Assembly: GCA_958510825.1 (NCBI GenBank)
Contig: OY294046.1
Location: 11,324,847 to 11,388,846 of the forward strand
Direction of reading: 5' to 3'
DNA from: Brachypterus glaber
Lineage: Eukaryota; Arthropoda; Insecta; Coleoptera; Kateretidae
Length of the DNA: 64,000 nt
The notes below the pieces were generated by a model. It saw only the letters and a program-made list of their open reading frames with translations. It made no database searches and was not told the DNA's origin. This document shows, piece after piece, positions 54,397 to 63,967 of this stretch. Position 1 is the first letter of the stretch. Each line of letters begins with the position of its first letter. Made by a program: the position numbers and the translations under genes.

Positions 54397-54921
54397 TATA
54401 TATAGGATGCTTGAAGAAAAAATAGTGTGTTTCACTCAGAGGAAAAGTGCCTTTTTTACCCATCTGTAGTTTCTACAGACTAGTAAAAAAAAGCTTCACT
54501 TTTCGTCTTAGTAAAACAATATACTATTTATATAAAACATTTTACTATTCCTTAAAACGACTTTTGTTTGATTAACGCAGTCGTCCCTCCGAAGTGACTG
54601 ATCGATTTCGTGCTTTTTAGCACTCTTCAGAGCCACATATCGGTAGTAGGGACAACTACGAAAATCAAATCCTTTCCATATATCTCTATATAGAGTTTAA
54701 AAATCGTTGTAAGGAAAATCAAAAACAGCTAGCGACATCTACTGCTAAAAGCAGAGACTGGATAAACCTATCGACAGTCCAAAAAAGGAAGCAGTTATTG
54801 GTTTCAATAACCTATTGCACGCTGTCGATAGGGGGCAGATTAATCAATGCCACGGTGGACATTGCTGCCAATTGAATCCTAAACGCTAGGAGGTCACCTT
54901 TTACAGTGGTATCTGAATTAA
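54397..54921 (-). mobile_element. Possible Penelope-like terminal-repeat sequence
   Basis: Unclassified sequence around the hammerhead motif. Short direct and inverted blocks (TATATAAAACATTTTACTAT near 54531, and its relatives in the palindrome at 54922-55046) tie both sides of the ribozyme together. The Penelope label is an inference from the ribozyme only. Confidence 0.3.
54594..54636 (-). ncRNA. Candidate type I hammerhead ribozyme
   Basis: On the minus strand the order is GTGGCT, CTGAAGA, GTGCTAAAAAGCAC, GAA, ATCGAT, C, AGTCAC. This gives stem I GUGGCU/AGUCAC (six pairs, one G-U), the conserved CUGANGA box (54624-54630), stem II GUGCU/AGCAC with an AAAA loop, the GAA box (54607-54609), a minimal palindromic stem III AUCGAU, and H17 = C at 54600, the cleavage position. 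All core positions of the hammerhead are present. Short palindromic stem III is the form known from Penelope-like elements, which suggests that the surrounding sequence (about 54420-55046) is a terminal repeat of such an element. No reverse transcriptase is found nearby. Confidence 0.65.
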
Positions 54922-55046
54922 TAAACTAAATTAAATTGTTTGATATTTACAAATTTAAAAAATCTATATAAAACATTTAAGGAATAGTAAAATGTTTTAT
55001 ATAGATTTTTTAAATTTGTAAATATCAAACAATTTAATTTAGTTTA
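54922..55046. repeat. Perfect inverted repeat, 57-bp arms
   Basis: Arms 54922-54978 and 54990-55046 are exact reverse complements, with TATATAAAACATTT at the inner end, around an 11-base loop. It lies between the hammerhead motif and SINE-2. Confidence 0.9.
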
Positions 55047-55062
55047 ATATACTATTTGTTAT

Positions 55063-55262
55063 TTTCTTGGGTTTTCACAAAAACAACTACAATATTTGGA
55101 AGTAATTTTAATGTCCGTAAACAATTATGAAAGAACATTTTAGTGGCGTATCGGAAAGAAGAGAAAATTAAAAAAAAAGACCAAGTCTGGATTCGAACCA
55201 GGGTCCCCACTCGGTTTTCGGCTTGGTCCACTACCAACTGAGCTACCGAGACTCCCGTCTGA
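55063..55262 (-). repeat. tRNA-derived SINE-2, copy 1
   Basis: On the minus strand the head reads GTCTCGGTAGCTCAGTTGGT (A box) and CCTGGTTCGAATCCAGACTT (B box), with an excellent TPsiC arm. The two acceptor strands (GTCTCGG and CTTGGTC) pair poorly. A body with CGATACGCCACTAAAATGTT-type sequence follows, shared with 55500-55652. It is a SINE, not a working tRNA gene. Confidence 0.75.
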
Positions 55263-55499
55263 CAACTAACTAATTGGACAATGTTCAATGGACATGTTCT
55301 TTTTTCTATTCTTCTAAAATTTGTTAGTTGTTAATTAAAGGAAATATAGTTAATTTGTTAGTAGGAATAAACTCAATATACAATGTCTGAAGATCCCTTT
55401 TACCCCTTCACCCTTATATCGTTCACATATCAAAACATAGAGATCGAGATGCGGTCTCTTACATGTAATGTAAACATTGTATTTTAGCCAAATTAATAT

Positions 55500-55652
55500 A
55501 GATAAGAAGTAGTTTTGATGTCAGCAAATAATTATAAAAGAAAATATTAGTGGCATATCGGACAGGAGAGAAAATAAAAATAAAATCAAGTCAGTCTGGA
55601 TTCGAACCAGAGTTCCCACGGTTTCCAGCCTGACACTCTACCAACTGAGGTT
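55500..55652 (-). repeat. tRNA-derived SINE-2, copy 2
   Basis: Same head (CTCAGTTGGTAGAGTGTCAG, CTGGTTCGAATCCAGACTGA) and body (CCGATATGCCACTAATA) as copy 1. The head is slightly truncated at its start. Confidence 0.7.
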
Positions 55653-56040
55653 TACAATCAATGCAACCTAAAGACAGTTGAACCTGAGAGGAGCGCCTAT
55701 GTGCAGCTCTTGATGCAGCGTTTTGATAAACTGCGCATGCGCTGACCGTTTTTCAATATGTTATTTTAAATAAATAATAAATTTTTTTACAAAAATAAAA
55801 ACACCAAACAGACGCCAAGCCAACGTTAACAGAAACCAAGGCCCCCTCATTAAAAAGAAGTCCAAACCAAGAAAAAACCAAAACAAACTCCTGCACAGAG
55901 AGCTGCATTTAGGCGCTTGTAACCTGAGTGCCACTCAAATTAGATGTCAGATTTTGGGACTGAGGCTATTAGGGCCACTTGATCGGTTGTTGTCTAGTTG
56001 GTGTGTTATTATGTTTACATGGTTGATCGGTTAAGGCGTT
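55653..56040. other. No recognisable feature
   Basis: Unclassified. It includes AAC-rich words (CAACGTTAACAGAAACCAAG) around 55820. Confidence 0.4.
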
Positions 56041-56043
56041 TAA

Positions 56044-56457
56044 CCTCTTCAGTACCAGGTTTGCCATATGTAGCAAAAAGCATATTTTCAAAAAAAAAAC
56101 TATATACAGAGTTAGAAAATTTTTATTATCAGATTTAGTTTTATCGACCCCAAAAATCCCTATATACCAATTTTCACGAAAACAATGTAAACAATTAAAA
56201 TTAACTACCCCTGGGGGTGAAGTTATAATTTTTTTATTATCAGATTTAGTTTGAGCGACCTCAAAACCCCTATATGCCAATTTTTATAAAAATATTGTAA
56301 AAAAACTATTTCCCCTTCCCTTAAAGATGGAATTTTTGTAATATTTGATTCAGATTAAGCGAATTAAGAAAAATATGTGTTTGATAAAGTTCTAAAATAT
56401 GACGAAAAAAAAATTAAGTTATATTTTTTTTTTTGGCCAGACCTGGGAATGAAGTGG
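56044..56457. mobile_element. piggyBac-like MITE with TTAA target
   Basis: TTAA lies on both sides (56040-56043, 56458-56461). The imperfect TIR is CCTCTTCAGTACCAGG against the right-end mirror CCACTTCATTCCCAGG. The interior has two copies of a unit of about 110 bp (TTTTTATTATCAGATTTAGT, CGACCYCAAAA, CCCTATAT, CCAATTTT). TTAA targeting is the signature of piggyBac-type transposases. The 103-codon frame over it is not a gene. Confidence 0.75.
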
Positions 56458-56589
56458 TTAATGTCGACAAACGCTTTCAAAAACGCAAACGGCCAACCAC
56501 CAAAACGCAAGAAAAGTGGACAAAAAAAACTGATCAAATGACCCTAGTGGCTATTACTTATTGATAACCACACCACTTTTGTGGATCAC

Positions 56590-56666
56590 AAAGTCGACGA
56601 CGACGATGATGATGATGATAATAATAATGATGATGATAATGATAACAATAATAATAATAATAATAG
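56590..56666. repeat. (GAT/AAT)n microsatellite
   Basis: A GACGACGACGATGATGATGA start grades into AATAATAATA, broken by GATGATGAT blocks. Confidence 0.9.
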
Positions 56667-56971
56667 TGGCATATAATATTATTAATTTTTATTGTTGGTG
56701 GTGAATCTTCTAAAAAGCAAAATGTTGTCATTAGACAATTAAAACCTAATTTAACATTTAATTTAGGACATTTTTTAGCGTTGAATATTCGTTAGTTTTT
56801 TAAAAACTTTTTAAAATATATTCGTGTGCTACGTCACACATTCAATATAGCGCTAAAATGACAAATTTTCATAACTGACGTTATGCTGTCAATAATATAA
56901 CCTCAAAACATTCTAAAATCTAAAATAATATATAATATATTATATCAATCAATAATTACAATTAGAATCCA
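56667..56971. other. No recognisable feature
   Basis: AT-rich spacer ending at repeat C. Confidence 0.45.
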
Positions 56972-57377
56972 ATGGAGCTCTCTACAACTAGAATTATGAA
57001 ACAAAAGACGTCTACCCAATCTCTATCTCATTTGTGCTAACTTTCCAGCCAACCAAATAAATACTGTATTTGTTTTTCATACAACAAATACAGTATTTAT
57101 TTGGTTGGCCGGAAAGTGTAGCACTGAGCGGCACGAACGAACATAGCTAATGTGAATCTGTAGAATAAGATAATTCTACTAAAATTTAGATGGCGCCAGT
57201 AATTTCTTTAATAAAAATAATATAGTTACTTTTCGCCCGGCCAAGTAAATATTGTATTTGTTCAACAAAGAACAAATACAGAATTTGTTTGGTTGGGTGG
57301 AAGTGGGAGTGTATGTATGTCTTCTATCCTTTTTGGGCTTTTGTCCCTGTCTAATCTAACGGGAGAAATCGCCAATG
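56972..57377 (+). repeat. Interspersed repeat C, copy 3
   Basis: GGAGCTCTCTACAACTAGAA to ACGGGAGAAATCGCCAAT. The first hairpin is intact: CCAGCCAACCAAATAAATAC and its inverse GTATTTATTTGGTTGGCCGG around TGTATTTGTTTTTCATACAA-type sequence. Confidence 0.8.
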
Positions 57378-57899
57378 GCGATTGAGTAACAGAACACAGA
57401 TCTATAGATCTGATTATAATTCAATTTTTGACTCACAGAACAAAGATCGGAGAAAAACATCTGTCCGCTGTCAAATATCTGTCGAATATTAACTTTTAAA
57501 CCAGATGGCGTACGATTTTAAAAACCATGAATATTTTTTAAAAAATGTTCGTCACATATTTGACGCCAAAAAATGAAATTTTAAAATATTTTTTAAAAAC
57601 TTGAAAAATATTCACCGCTAAAAAATGTCTTTAATGTAGAAAACAATGAGACGCGGTAGATTTTCAAAAAACATTAATCTGCTATAAAATAAATAATTAC
57701 AAAATGTAGGTTGTTCAATTAGCTATAAAAGGACTTTCTAATGCGTGGTGGTTAATTTTAACAATGCTATTTTATAAACGGCCCACGTGTGTTGTCGCTT
57801 ACGTCTTTTTGGGTTTAGCGGTTTTGTTGGCGTTTCTTATTTATATTTCGTATATTATTTTCAATACTTAATGGCTGCGTTCAATGGAAACAGCAAAAC

Positions 57900-58142
57900 C
57901 AACGAACTAATAACTCTTCTTTCTAGAATACGCATACCGTTAAAATAACATCTCGGTTTGTTTGTAAACAAATAGTATGTATATTCAGGCCTGAACAATA
58001 ACAGTTACCAGTAACTGGTATTGTTGTCTCTGTTAGAACAAAGATGTGCGAGTAAGACAGACGAATGTTTATGTTGCCGACGTTTTTGTCAGTTTTAACG
58101 AATGAAATATCTATTCTAGAGAGAAGAGTTATTAGTTCGTTG
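57900..58142. mobile_element. hAT-like MITE (CAACGAACTAATAAC family), copy 3
   Basis: Intact TIRs and an exact 8-bp duplication AGCAAAAC (57892-57899, 58143-58150). It is nested within the element at 57873-59107. Together with copies 1 and 2 it fixes the family's 8-bp target duplication. Confidence 0.9.
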
Positions 58143-58861
58143 AGCAAAACTCATCGAAACACATCGAAAGCTGTCAAATCACTACTGAACGCTATAATGA
58201 GATTCGATTGACAGATGTTGCGGCAATCATTCCTCAACAACGTTTTGAGATTATTACTTTTAATTGATTTTTTTAAAAGCGCGGGAATATACTTTTCCTA
58301 CGACTGCTTTAGAATGTAAGCAAATACACACAATTTTCAAACACAGAATGAATACATTCTAGCTCTAGATACGGTATGAATATTCTGTATCAAGTGTTAG
58401 AATGAGCACATGTAGTGCCATCTCTTGTTTATAAAAGTAAAGAAAACTGTAGCAAAATTAGCAAAAATATGTATATTTTACCATGAAATATTGAATAATT
58501 TAATGCAATTTAAAGTTTTGCGTTAAAATTACATAAAGTTTATTAGTTTTTCTTAATATTTGACCAATTTAGTTCAAAAAATTAAAACTGCTCCATCTAT
58601 TGTTAAATATTTAAACCTGATATCTGTCACAACAATCTGAATTAACCTTCAATTTTGGCATTAAAATTTGTAAATATGTGCTAAAATTAAATAAAAATCC
58701 TTTTTAAGTACTGATTTGATAAAATTATTAAATAACATTAATTGCTTTATTTAAAAATATGTGTTTTGTTGCATTTACAATGTCGAGTCACAAAAAACAT
58801 TGTTTTTAACCTTGTCCGCAGTTTACATACAGTGTTTCATATTTGCAGTCGAAGAAAAAGT

Positions 58862-58975
58862 ATAGTATATAACACGTATGGAATAGTCATTCCGTGCTCG
58901 CGGGACCGTCATACTCGCCTACCGGCTCGTATGACAAACTTTCCGCTCGCGCGGAATACTAGTTATAGAATATAC
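58862..58975. repeat. Hairpin with GGAATA and CTCGT blocks
   Basis: ATAGTATATAACACGTATGG with its degenerate complement around TAGTTATAGAATATACTAT. Inner GTCATACTCG pairs with GCTCGTATGAC, and TTCCGTGCTCGCGGG with CCGCTCGCGCGGAA. It is structurally like 20085-20185 and 20635-20765. Confidence 0.55.
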
Positions 58976-59376
58976 TATTCTGTGGGTATTTCTAACCACA
59001 AATGATGATTGTGACAAGTGACAGATATTTGCCGTACAGCAGTTTGCTATCAAAACTTATCATTTGATAACTTTTGATTAGTTTTGCTGTTTCCATTGAA
59101 CGCAGCCAATGATATATCATATCGATAAAGGTAGGTTGTTTGCAAATCAGCTTTCTTCATTTGTTTACCAAACGCCGTACTCATATTTTAGTAATGAAAA
59201 CACTGTAAAACATCCACAAATTTACAAAATTTCTAAATAGAATTATTTTATAGCTACATGAGAATAACCAAAGGAGTATATCGGATTTTGGGCTAAATGC
59301 GCAAAATAACATTTTGTACATTTATATATTTATATTAATAAAAATAAGTAGATTGTCTGTTTTCTAAAAAAAATTA

Positions 59377-59647
59377 TAGTTAGGTATAAATTAAAACGAG
59401 GGTCTATTTTCTCCTACTTTCTTTTTATTGAGGACGCGTTTCGGAGTCTAACACGACTCCATCTTCAGCTCCAAAGACTAAAATAAGAAAAACAATAATG
59501 TAAAGACTAGTATCACGAGTTTATATTATTGTTTTTCTTATTTTAGTCTTTGGAGCTGAAGATGGAGTCGTGTTAGACTCCGAAACGCGTCCTCAATAAA
59601 AAGAAACTAGGAGAAAATAGACCCTCGTTTTAATTTATACCTAACTA
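59377..59647. repeat. 123-bp-arm inverted repeat with hammerhead-like motifs
   Basis: Arms 59377-59499 and 59525-59647 match with one mismatch around a 25-base loop. Each arm carries, in its own orientation, GAG-CTGAAGA-T-GGAGTC-GTGTTA-GACTCC-GAA-ACGCGT-C-CTC (right arm 59553-59594). See the separate ncRNA entry. Confidence 0.9.
59553..59594 (+). ncRNA. Hammerhead-like motif (degenerate)
   Basis: CTGAAGA (59556-59562), then an extra U (59563), stem II GGAGUC/GACUCC with a GUGUUA loop, GAA (59582-59584), palindromic stem III ACGCGU, C, and a three-pair stem I GAG/CUC. Compared with the 54.6-kb motif it has a bulged U before stem II and a short stem I, so activity is doubtful. It is followed by CAATAAA, as at the 3' end of a retroelement. 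A mirror copy lies on the minus strand at about 59430-59471. Confidence 0.4.
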
Positions 59648-59984
59648 ATATTTTAACTCCTACTTTTGGGTAAATATGGCTTAAAAAAATATATTTATAT
59701 ATTTATATGAGGTCGTATTTTGTGGCCCGAAGCGGAGATGAGGTCGATAAACACGACCGAAGACAGAAAAAAACTTACCTACGAGCAGCGCATTACGTTT
59801 TTCTTACTACCAAGGGATTAAAATCTTATTTTATCAATAATATTTTTCACATTTATATGTGTAACAATTCAAGAAATCATATTTTTATTGAATCACTCTA
59901 TAAAATTAGAAATAGTCTTGTGTCTAGATGTCCTGCTGAGGTAAATGTAAGCACACTTAATGTCCTTGTGCGGTAAATCTTTTT

Positions 59985-60318
59985 ATCCAATACATACAGA
60001 TAATAAGACAATTACCAGCTTTATTTTAAATAGATAAACTCAATAATAACCCCCGCGTGGCTTTTACTTTATTTAGTGGATAATTATTTATTTTACCCAC
60101 CCAACTGTCACTTGTCAAATTATTTTTTTGTAAATGTCATTAAAATTTGTAATAAAAATATGAATTGCTAAGCTATTTATTGAATAAAACCTTGTATGGC
60201 ACTCATGGGTAAACCGAAATTGCCCTCTCGAAAATTAACCTGCTTGGTTGACGCCTCGCAGGTTAATTTTCTCATGGGCAATATCTTACTTTACCCACTA
60301 GTACCATAAATAACTATT
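59985..60318 (+). repeat. Interspersed repeat B, copy 5, with intact 3' hairpin
   Basis: TTATCCAATACATACAGATA to CCACTAGTACCATAAATAAC. The hairpin AAAATTAACCTGC/GCAGGTTAATTTT with outer ATTGCCC/GGGCAAT is complete. The frame at 59707-59976 to its left is unrecognised. Confidence 0.8.
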
Positions 60319-60950
60319 TCTCTCTTTAGTGACGGTTTTGTTTGTATTGATTTTATTTATCACTAAGTGTGCTTGATATAGTACTTTCCATTACTGTCGA
60401 CTTTTTGATTAAGTAATGTCAACTTACCTAGTTGGTAGTGACAAAACTTTATTTTCTACAATATAAGTCCGCTCGAGTTAACTCGGGTAAGCGGAAAAGA
60501 GTCAAACTACTTTCAACTAGTTAACCCGGGCGAGTGCGTTAAGGGGTTAAAACGATATTTTTCTTTATGTTTTAGTTTTTTTTTTTCAAATATTATAACA
60601 AACCTAATGAAAAATTAAAAAAATTGGCAGTGGTTGGGCGTGCCAGTGGCGTTTAACGCCAATAACTTAGGGACGCTTGATATTTTTCTACTTTACAGAC
60701 CAATCTGACACTGGGCGCCAATTTTATTTATTTATTCTAGTGCAAACTTAAAAGCTTTGATTTATTTTCAGTTGCTACTATAGTGTTTTTCTGTGAAGTC
60801 ACTCTTGCAGTATAATTCAGTAATAAGCCTCGAATTATTACAATGCTTCATACTTTTTGGTATACAGAAGTTAAGGAGTATTTTAAGCAAAGGTGATTTT
60901 TTTTCCGAGGGGCTGACCGCGAGGAAATCTTTTGTACAAGCCAAAGGAAC
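60319..60950. other. No gene; short hairpin near 60475
   Basis: CTCGAGTTAACTCGGG and CTAGTTAACCCGGGCGAG around 60472-60536 make a partly self-complementary patch. GGCGCCAATTTTATT-type words occur near 60715 and 61110. The frame at 60793-61062 is driven by the minisatellite. Confidence 0.4.
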
Positions 60951-61085
60951 TCAGGAGGAACTCTGGAGGGACTCTGAAGAACTCTGGAGGAACTCTGAGG
61001 AATTCGGAGGAACTCTGGAGGAACTCCGAGGAACTTTGAGGAACTCCGAGAAACTCCGATGAACTCCGGAGGAACTCCAAAGGAA
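60951..61085. repeat. ~12-bp minisatellite (GGAGGAACTCTG)
   Basis: About eleven degenerate units of GGAGGAACTCTG. They create repeated EELWRDSEELWRNSEE in one frame and FLRSSSEFL in the other, so those frames are artefacts. Confidence 0.9.
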
Positions 61086-61319
61086 GTCAGTATTTTTTAA
61101 GTCACCCTCGCGCCAATTTTTTCTTTGAAGGGACGCCAAGAAGTTTGGTAGTAACCGTCAGGGACAAAGCTTTTTTCCATGAAGGTATTTTGTTAGAGGC
61201 GCCATTTTTTTTGTTGGGGCGCTAAGCTTGCCTTTAGGCTATTTTTTTTGTTGATGTAATAACCAGTAATCATTTTGGCCCCCAAGTGCCCGCAACTAAA
61301 ATTATGTGTTTTTTTTTAG

Positions 61320-61546
61320 AACAAGTCGTCACCGATTCTTCGGAAATTGATTATGAGGACTATGATCATCGGATGATTTTTAGTTTTAACTGTTATGTTT
61401 TAGGACTAATAATTTATATAGTATGTCAAGAATTATTATTTTGTTTTAATTTTGTTAATTTTCATTCGATATTACACTTTTACGTTTACCTTATTGTCTT
61501 ATCCTCGTATTATTTCATTGTAAAAAATATTTTTTTTTGTTTATGA
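61320..61546 (+). CDS. Possible terminal exon, unidentified
   Basis: An acceptor-like GTGTTTTTTTTTAG (ending 61319) leads into a frame whose first residues are QVVTDSSEIDYEDYDHRMIF. It then becomes very hydrophobic and AT-rich until the stop at 61546. An AATAAA lies at 61616-61621. The acidic start looks protein-like. The rest could be chance or a membrane segment. No upstream exon is recognised and no domain is known. Confidence 0.2.
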
Positions 61547-61621
61547 AAATAATGTTTTTTTCTCTCTGATATGCCCTTGTTATTGCATAATATACAATTC
61601 TATGCAATTAAAACAAATAAA

Positions 61622-61842
61622 ATAATTTTGTCCAGCTAGCTATACACTAGACGAAACACTGTGCAGCCATACAATCGAATAAAAAAGTTATTTACTTACA
61701 GCTAAACCTATTAAACAATATATGCTTACTTCTAGTTAATGTTTTAGCAAATACCTTTTTTATTTGGGTTATCTTGCCTGGAAAAAAATGATTTTGTGTG
61801 TAATTTTATTTTCCCTTTTATGAGGTTTTTAAAGTTTTCTTC
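61622..61842. other. No recognisable feature
   Basis: AT-rich spacer. Confidence 0.45.
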
Positions 61843-61844
61843 TA

Positions 61845-62267
61845 CACTGTAAAAAGTGATAGTAAATTTAAAGCAGTTATCCTTGTGAGGAAATACTGGA
61901 TTATACTATCCCATACAAAAAAAGCAAAAAACTGTAACAATGCTTAAGGATTCATATTATTTGTAAATTTTAAGTTAAACCACAGGTTAGGTTGTAATAT
62001 CCCTTGAAAAATAAAGCAAGTGCTTGTAACAATAGGTGGAATTCACAGTAACATTAAAAAACACAGAACAACTGTAAAAAAGCTGTAAAATTATATGTAA
62101 ATTATAGTATTTTGACTATAATATTTATTACAGTTTACAGTCACTATAATTAAAAATTAAGTTATTTTTACAATCGCTATTTAAAAATACAGTTAGTCTT
62201 TAAATTTACTGTAACAATTGCTGGAAATAAATCGCCTACAATAATTGCTTGAACTGTTTTCACAGTG
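61845..62267. mobile_element. TA-flanked MITE (CACTGTAAAAAGTG / TTTTCACAGTG)
   Basis: Begins CACTGTAAAAAGTG, ends CTGTTTTCACAGTG, with TA on both sides. The interior is rich in CTGTAA/TTACAG words. It is similar in style to 8782-9581. Non-coding. Confidence 0.65.
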
Positions 62268-62869
62268 TATTGTAAATAATAAAAAAATACGACCAAAACA
62301 AAAGTTTAACCCCCCTTCCCCCAACCGATTTTGCTGAAATACAAACTTGTCCAAGATAATATAAAAATACATCTGCATACAAAATTTCAAGTCGCTAGCT
62401 CAAAGCGTTCTTAAGTTACCGTGGATACAGACAGACATCATTTTTTGTTCTGCTTATTTTAAATTTTCCCCGACGTTTCAGGAAAAAATAAGATGATTTA
62501 GGCAAAAAAAAATTGATTTTTCACAACACTTTATGAGGAAGTAAAAATGAGGTTAGAGAAAAAAACGCTATCACCCTAAAACCGTACCATGATCATTCTC
62601 TTTTAGCTGCGAAGAGGTTAATAAATGTCAGTCTCAACCGCGGTAGCACATTGCACTTAATAAATAAGAGTGCTAATGTCGGCCAGATGCTGGCTGCACC
62701 GCAACATCAAGATAGCCGTGGAACAATTGAATTTCTAATGTCTATCTAGATTCAGATTGCAGAAAAAACGTTTAGTGCTTAGGCTTGAACTAACCTATAT
62801 CCGAGAATATCTCCGGTAGCACGATAGAAAATAGTACGGTACTACACACTTAGGTACTATTAGTACCTA
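62268..62869. other. No recognisable gene
   Basis: 62380-62440 (TTCAAGTCGCTAGCTCAAAG, CAGACAGACATCA) is reminiscent of repeat E's middle in style but not clearly homologous. Around 62570-62720 the sequence is GC-richer without a frame. Confidence 0.4.
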
Positions 62870-63967
62870 AAAGGTTATCTTGGCAGAAGATAATAAATTA
62901 TCTTGGATTTATATTATCTTAAATCGAGGTAATAATCTTCTTTTAAGAGCATGTATCCTCGGTTTAAGATTATCTGTGACTTTGGTTTCCTTTAATTATT
63001 CTCTTGGTAGAAAAATCTTTGTGTCAAGGATTTTTTCCTTAAATGCATTTAAAATAGTAACAGAGAATCAAGAGTTATTATCTTGACTCAAAGCCCCTGT
63101 TGTCTTACGGTAAAGCATTTGCCGGCCTCACCCCACGTAGATATACAGTATACTCGCCCGTTGTTATTATTGGCTGGCAGACAATTTGCGCAGTAGTTCA
63201 AGATATGCGCGGGAGAGAAGTTAGGTTTGTTTTTTTTGCCATCAGTTGTCTTAAAAGGTGTATCATTGTTTTTATCTGCTTTAAAATTAACGAATTTGTA
63301 TCTGTTACCCTCAAACGATGGGGATTTTCAAATTTACTTAAAAAGTTCAGGGGTAAGTAGCTTTAAATAATTTATACCTATAAGCGCCATTTTGCAATGG
63401 CTTTGCAACCAGTTTTTCTTCAAAAACAGGTGCTTTTTCCTACGACCACCTAGGAAACCAAATTTCACACGATTAACAGAGTAAGAAAGTATCATATTTT
63501 ACAGGCGTGCGAAATAATATTATACATGTGTAGGATTTTTTTTCAAAATATTTACCATTCTATTAACCCTGGAACCTGACTGTGGGGTCTTTATCTTACA
63601 CAAAGTCTTGGTTTAAGATAATATGATCTTGAATCAAGAGAATCATAATCTTAAATCAAGTATATAATTATCTTCATTCAAGATTATATTATCATAAACC
63701 AAGACTTGGGGTAAGATAATATGATCCTGGATAAAGATAATATGATCTTGAATCAAGATAATTACATACTTGATTTGAGATAATATGATCTTAAATAAAT
63801 GGTTCAAGTGGCTTTGATTTAAGGAAATGTCCTTAAACCTAGGACCTCAAATGCCAAGATCACGGCGGACTTGATCCAAGACAGTCATGGCGTTGAACAT
63901 ATCGAAAGCCATGGCGGCCTTGGTTCAAGATCGTTTTGCTTTGATTCAAGATATCCTTTTTTTCTGT
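62870..63967 (+). mobile_element. ATCTTG-type TIR element carrying a putative first exon, copy 3
   Basis: The left end (AAAAGGTTATCTTGGCAG) has lost the outer CACAGA. The right end is intact (TTGATTCAAGATATCC, TTTTTTTCTGTG). It is longer than the 46-kb copy, keeping CCCCACGTAGATATACAGTA and CGCCCGTTGTTATTATTGGC in the leader. The frames at 62880-63086 and 63100-63360 run along TIR and leader and are not called. Confidence 0.8.
63286..63352 (+). pseudogene. Captured exon-like segment, start codon lost
   Basis: Aligned to 46412-46472. ATT replaces ATG and N replaces D. The frame then continues EFVSVTLKRWGFSNLLKKFR and ends before GTAAGT (63353-63358). It has two more codons than the 46-kb copy. 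Confidence 0.4.

Larger units (their letters stand above)
57873..59107. mobile_element. TIR element (GGCTGCGTTCAATGGAAACA), 1235 bp
   Basis: GGCTGCGTTCAATGGAAACA at the left and TGTTTCCATTGAACGCAGCC at the right, reading on through GCAAAAC/GTTTTGC. It is flanked by AAT on both sides. A hAT-like MITE is inserted 27 bp inside the left end, and a hairpin lies at 58862-58975. No transposase. The 87-codon frame at 58742-59005 overlaps the hairpin and is not convincing. Confidence 0.8.

Noticed and set aside
55180..55262. Functional tRNA gene (good A and B boxes)
   Set aside because: The acceptor strands pair poorly and the sequence continues into a SINE body shared with 55500-55652.
60793..61139. 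Three frames rich in EELWR / FLRSSSEF repeats
   Set aside because: They are translations of a 12-bp minisatellite in different frames.
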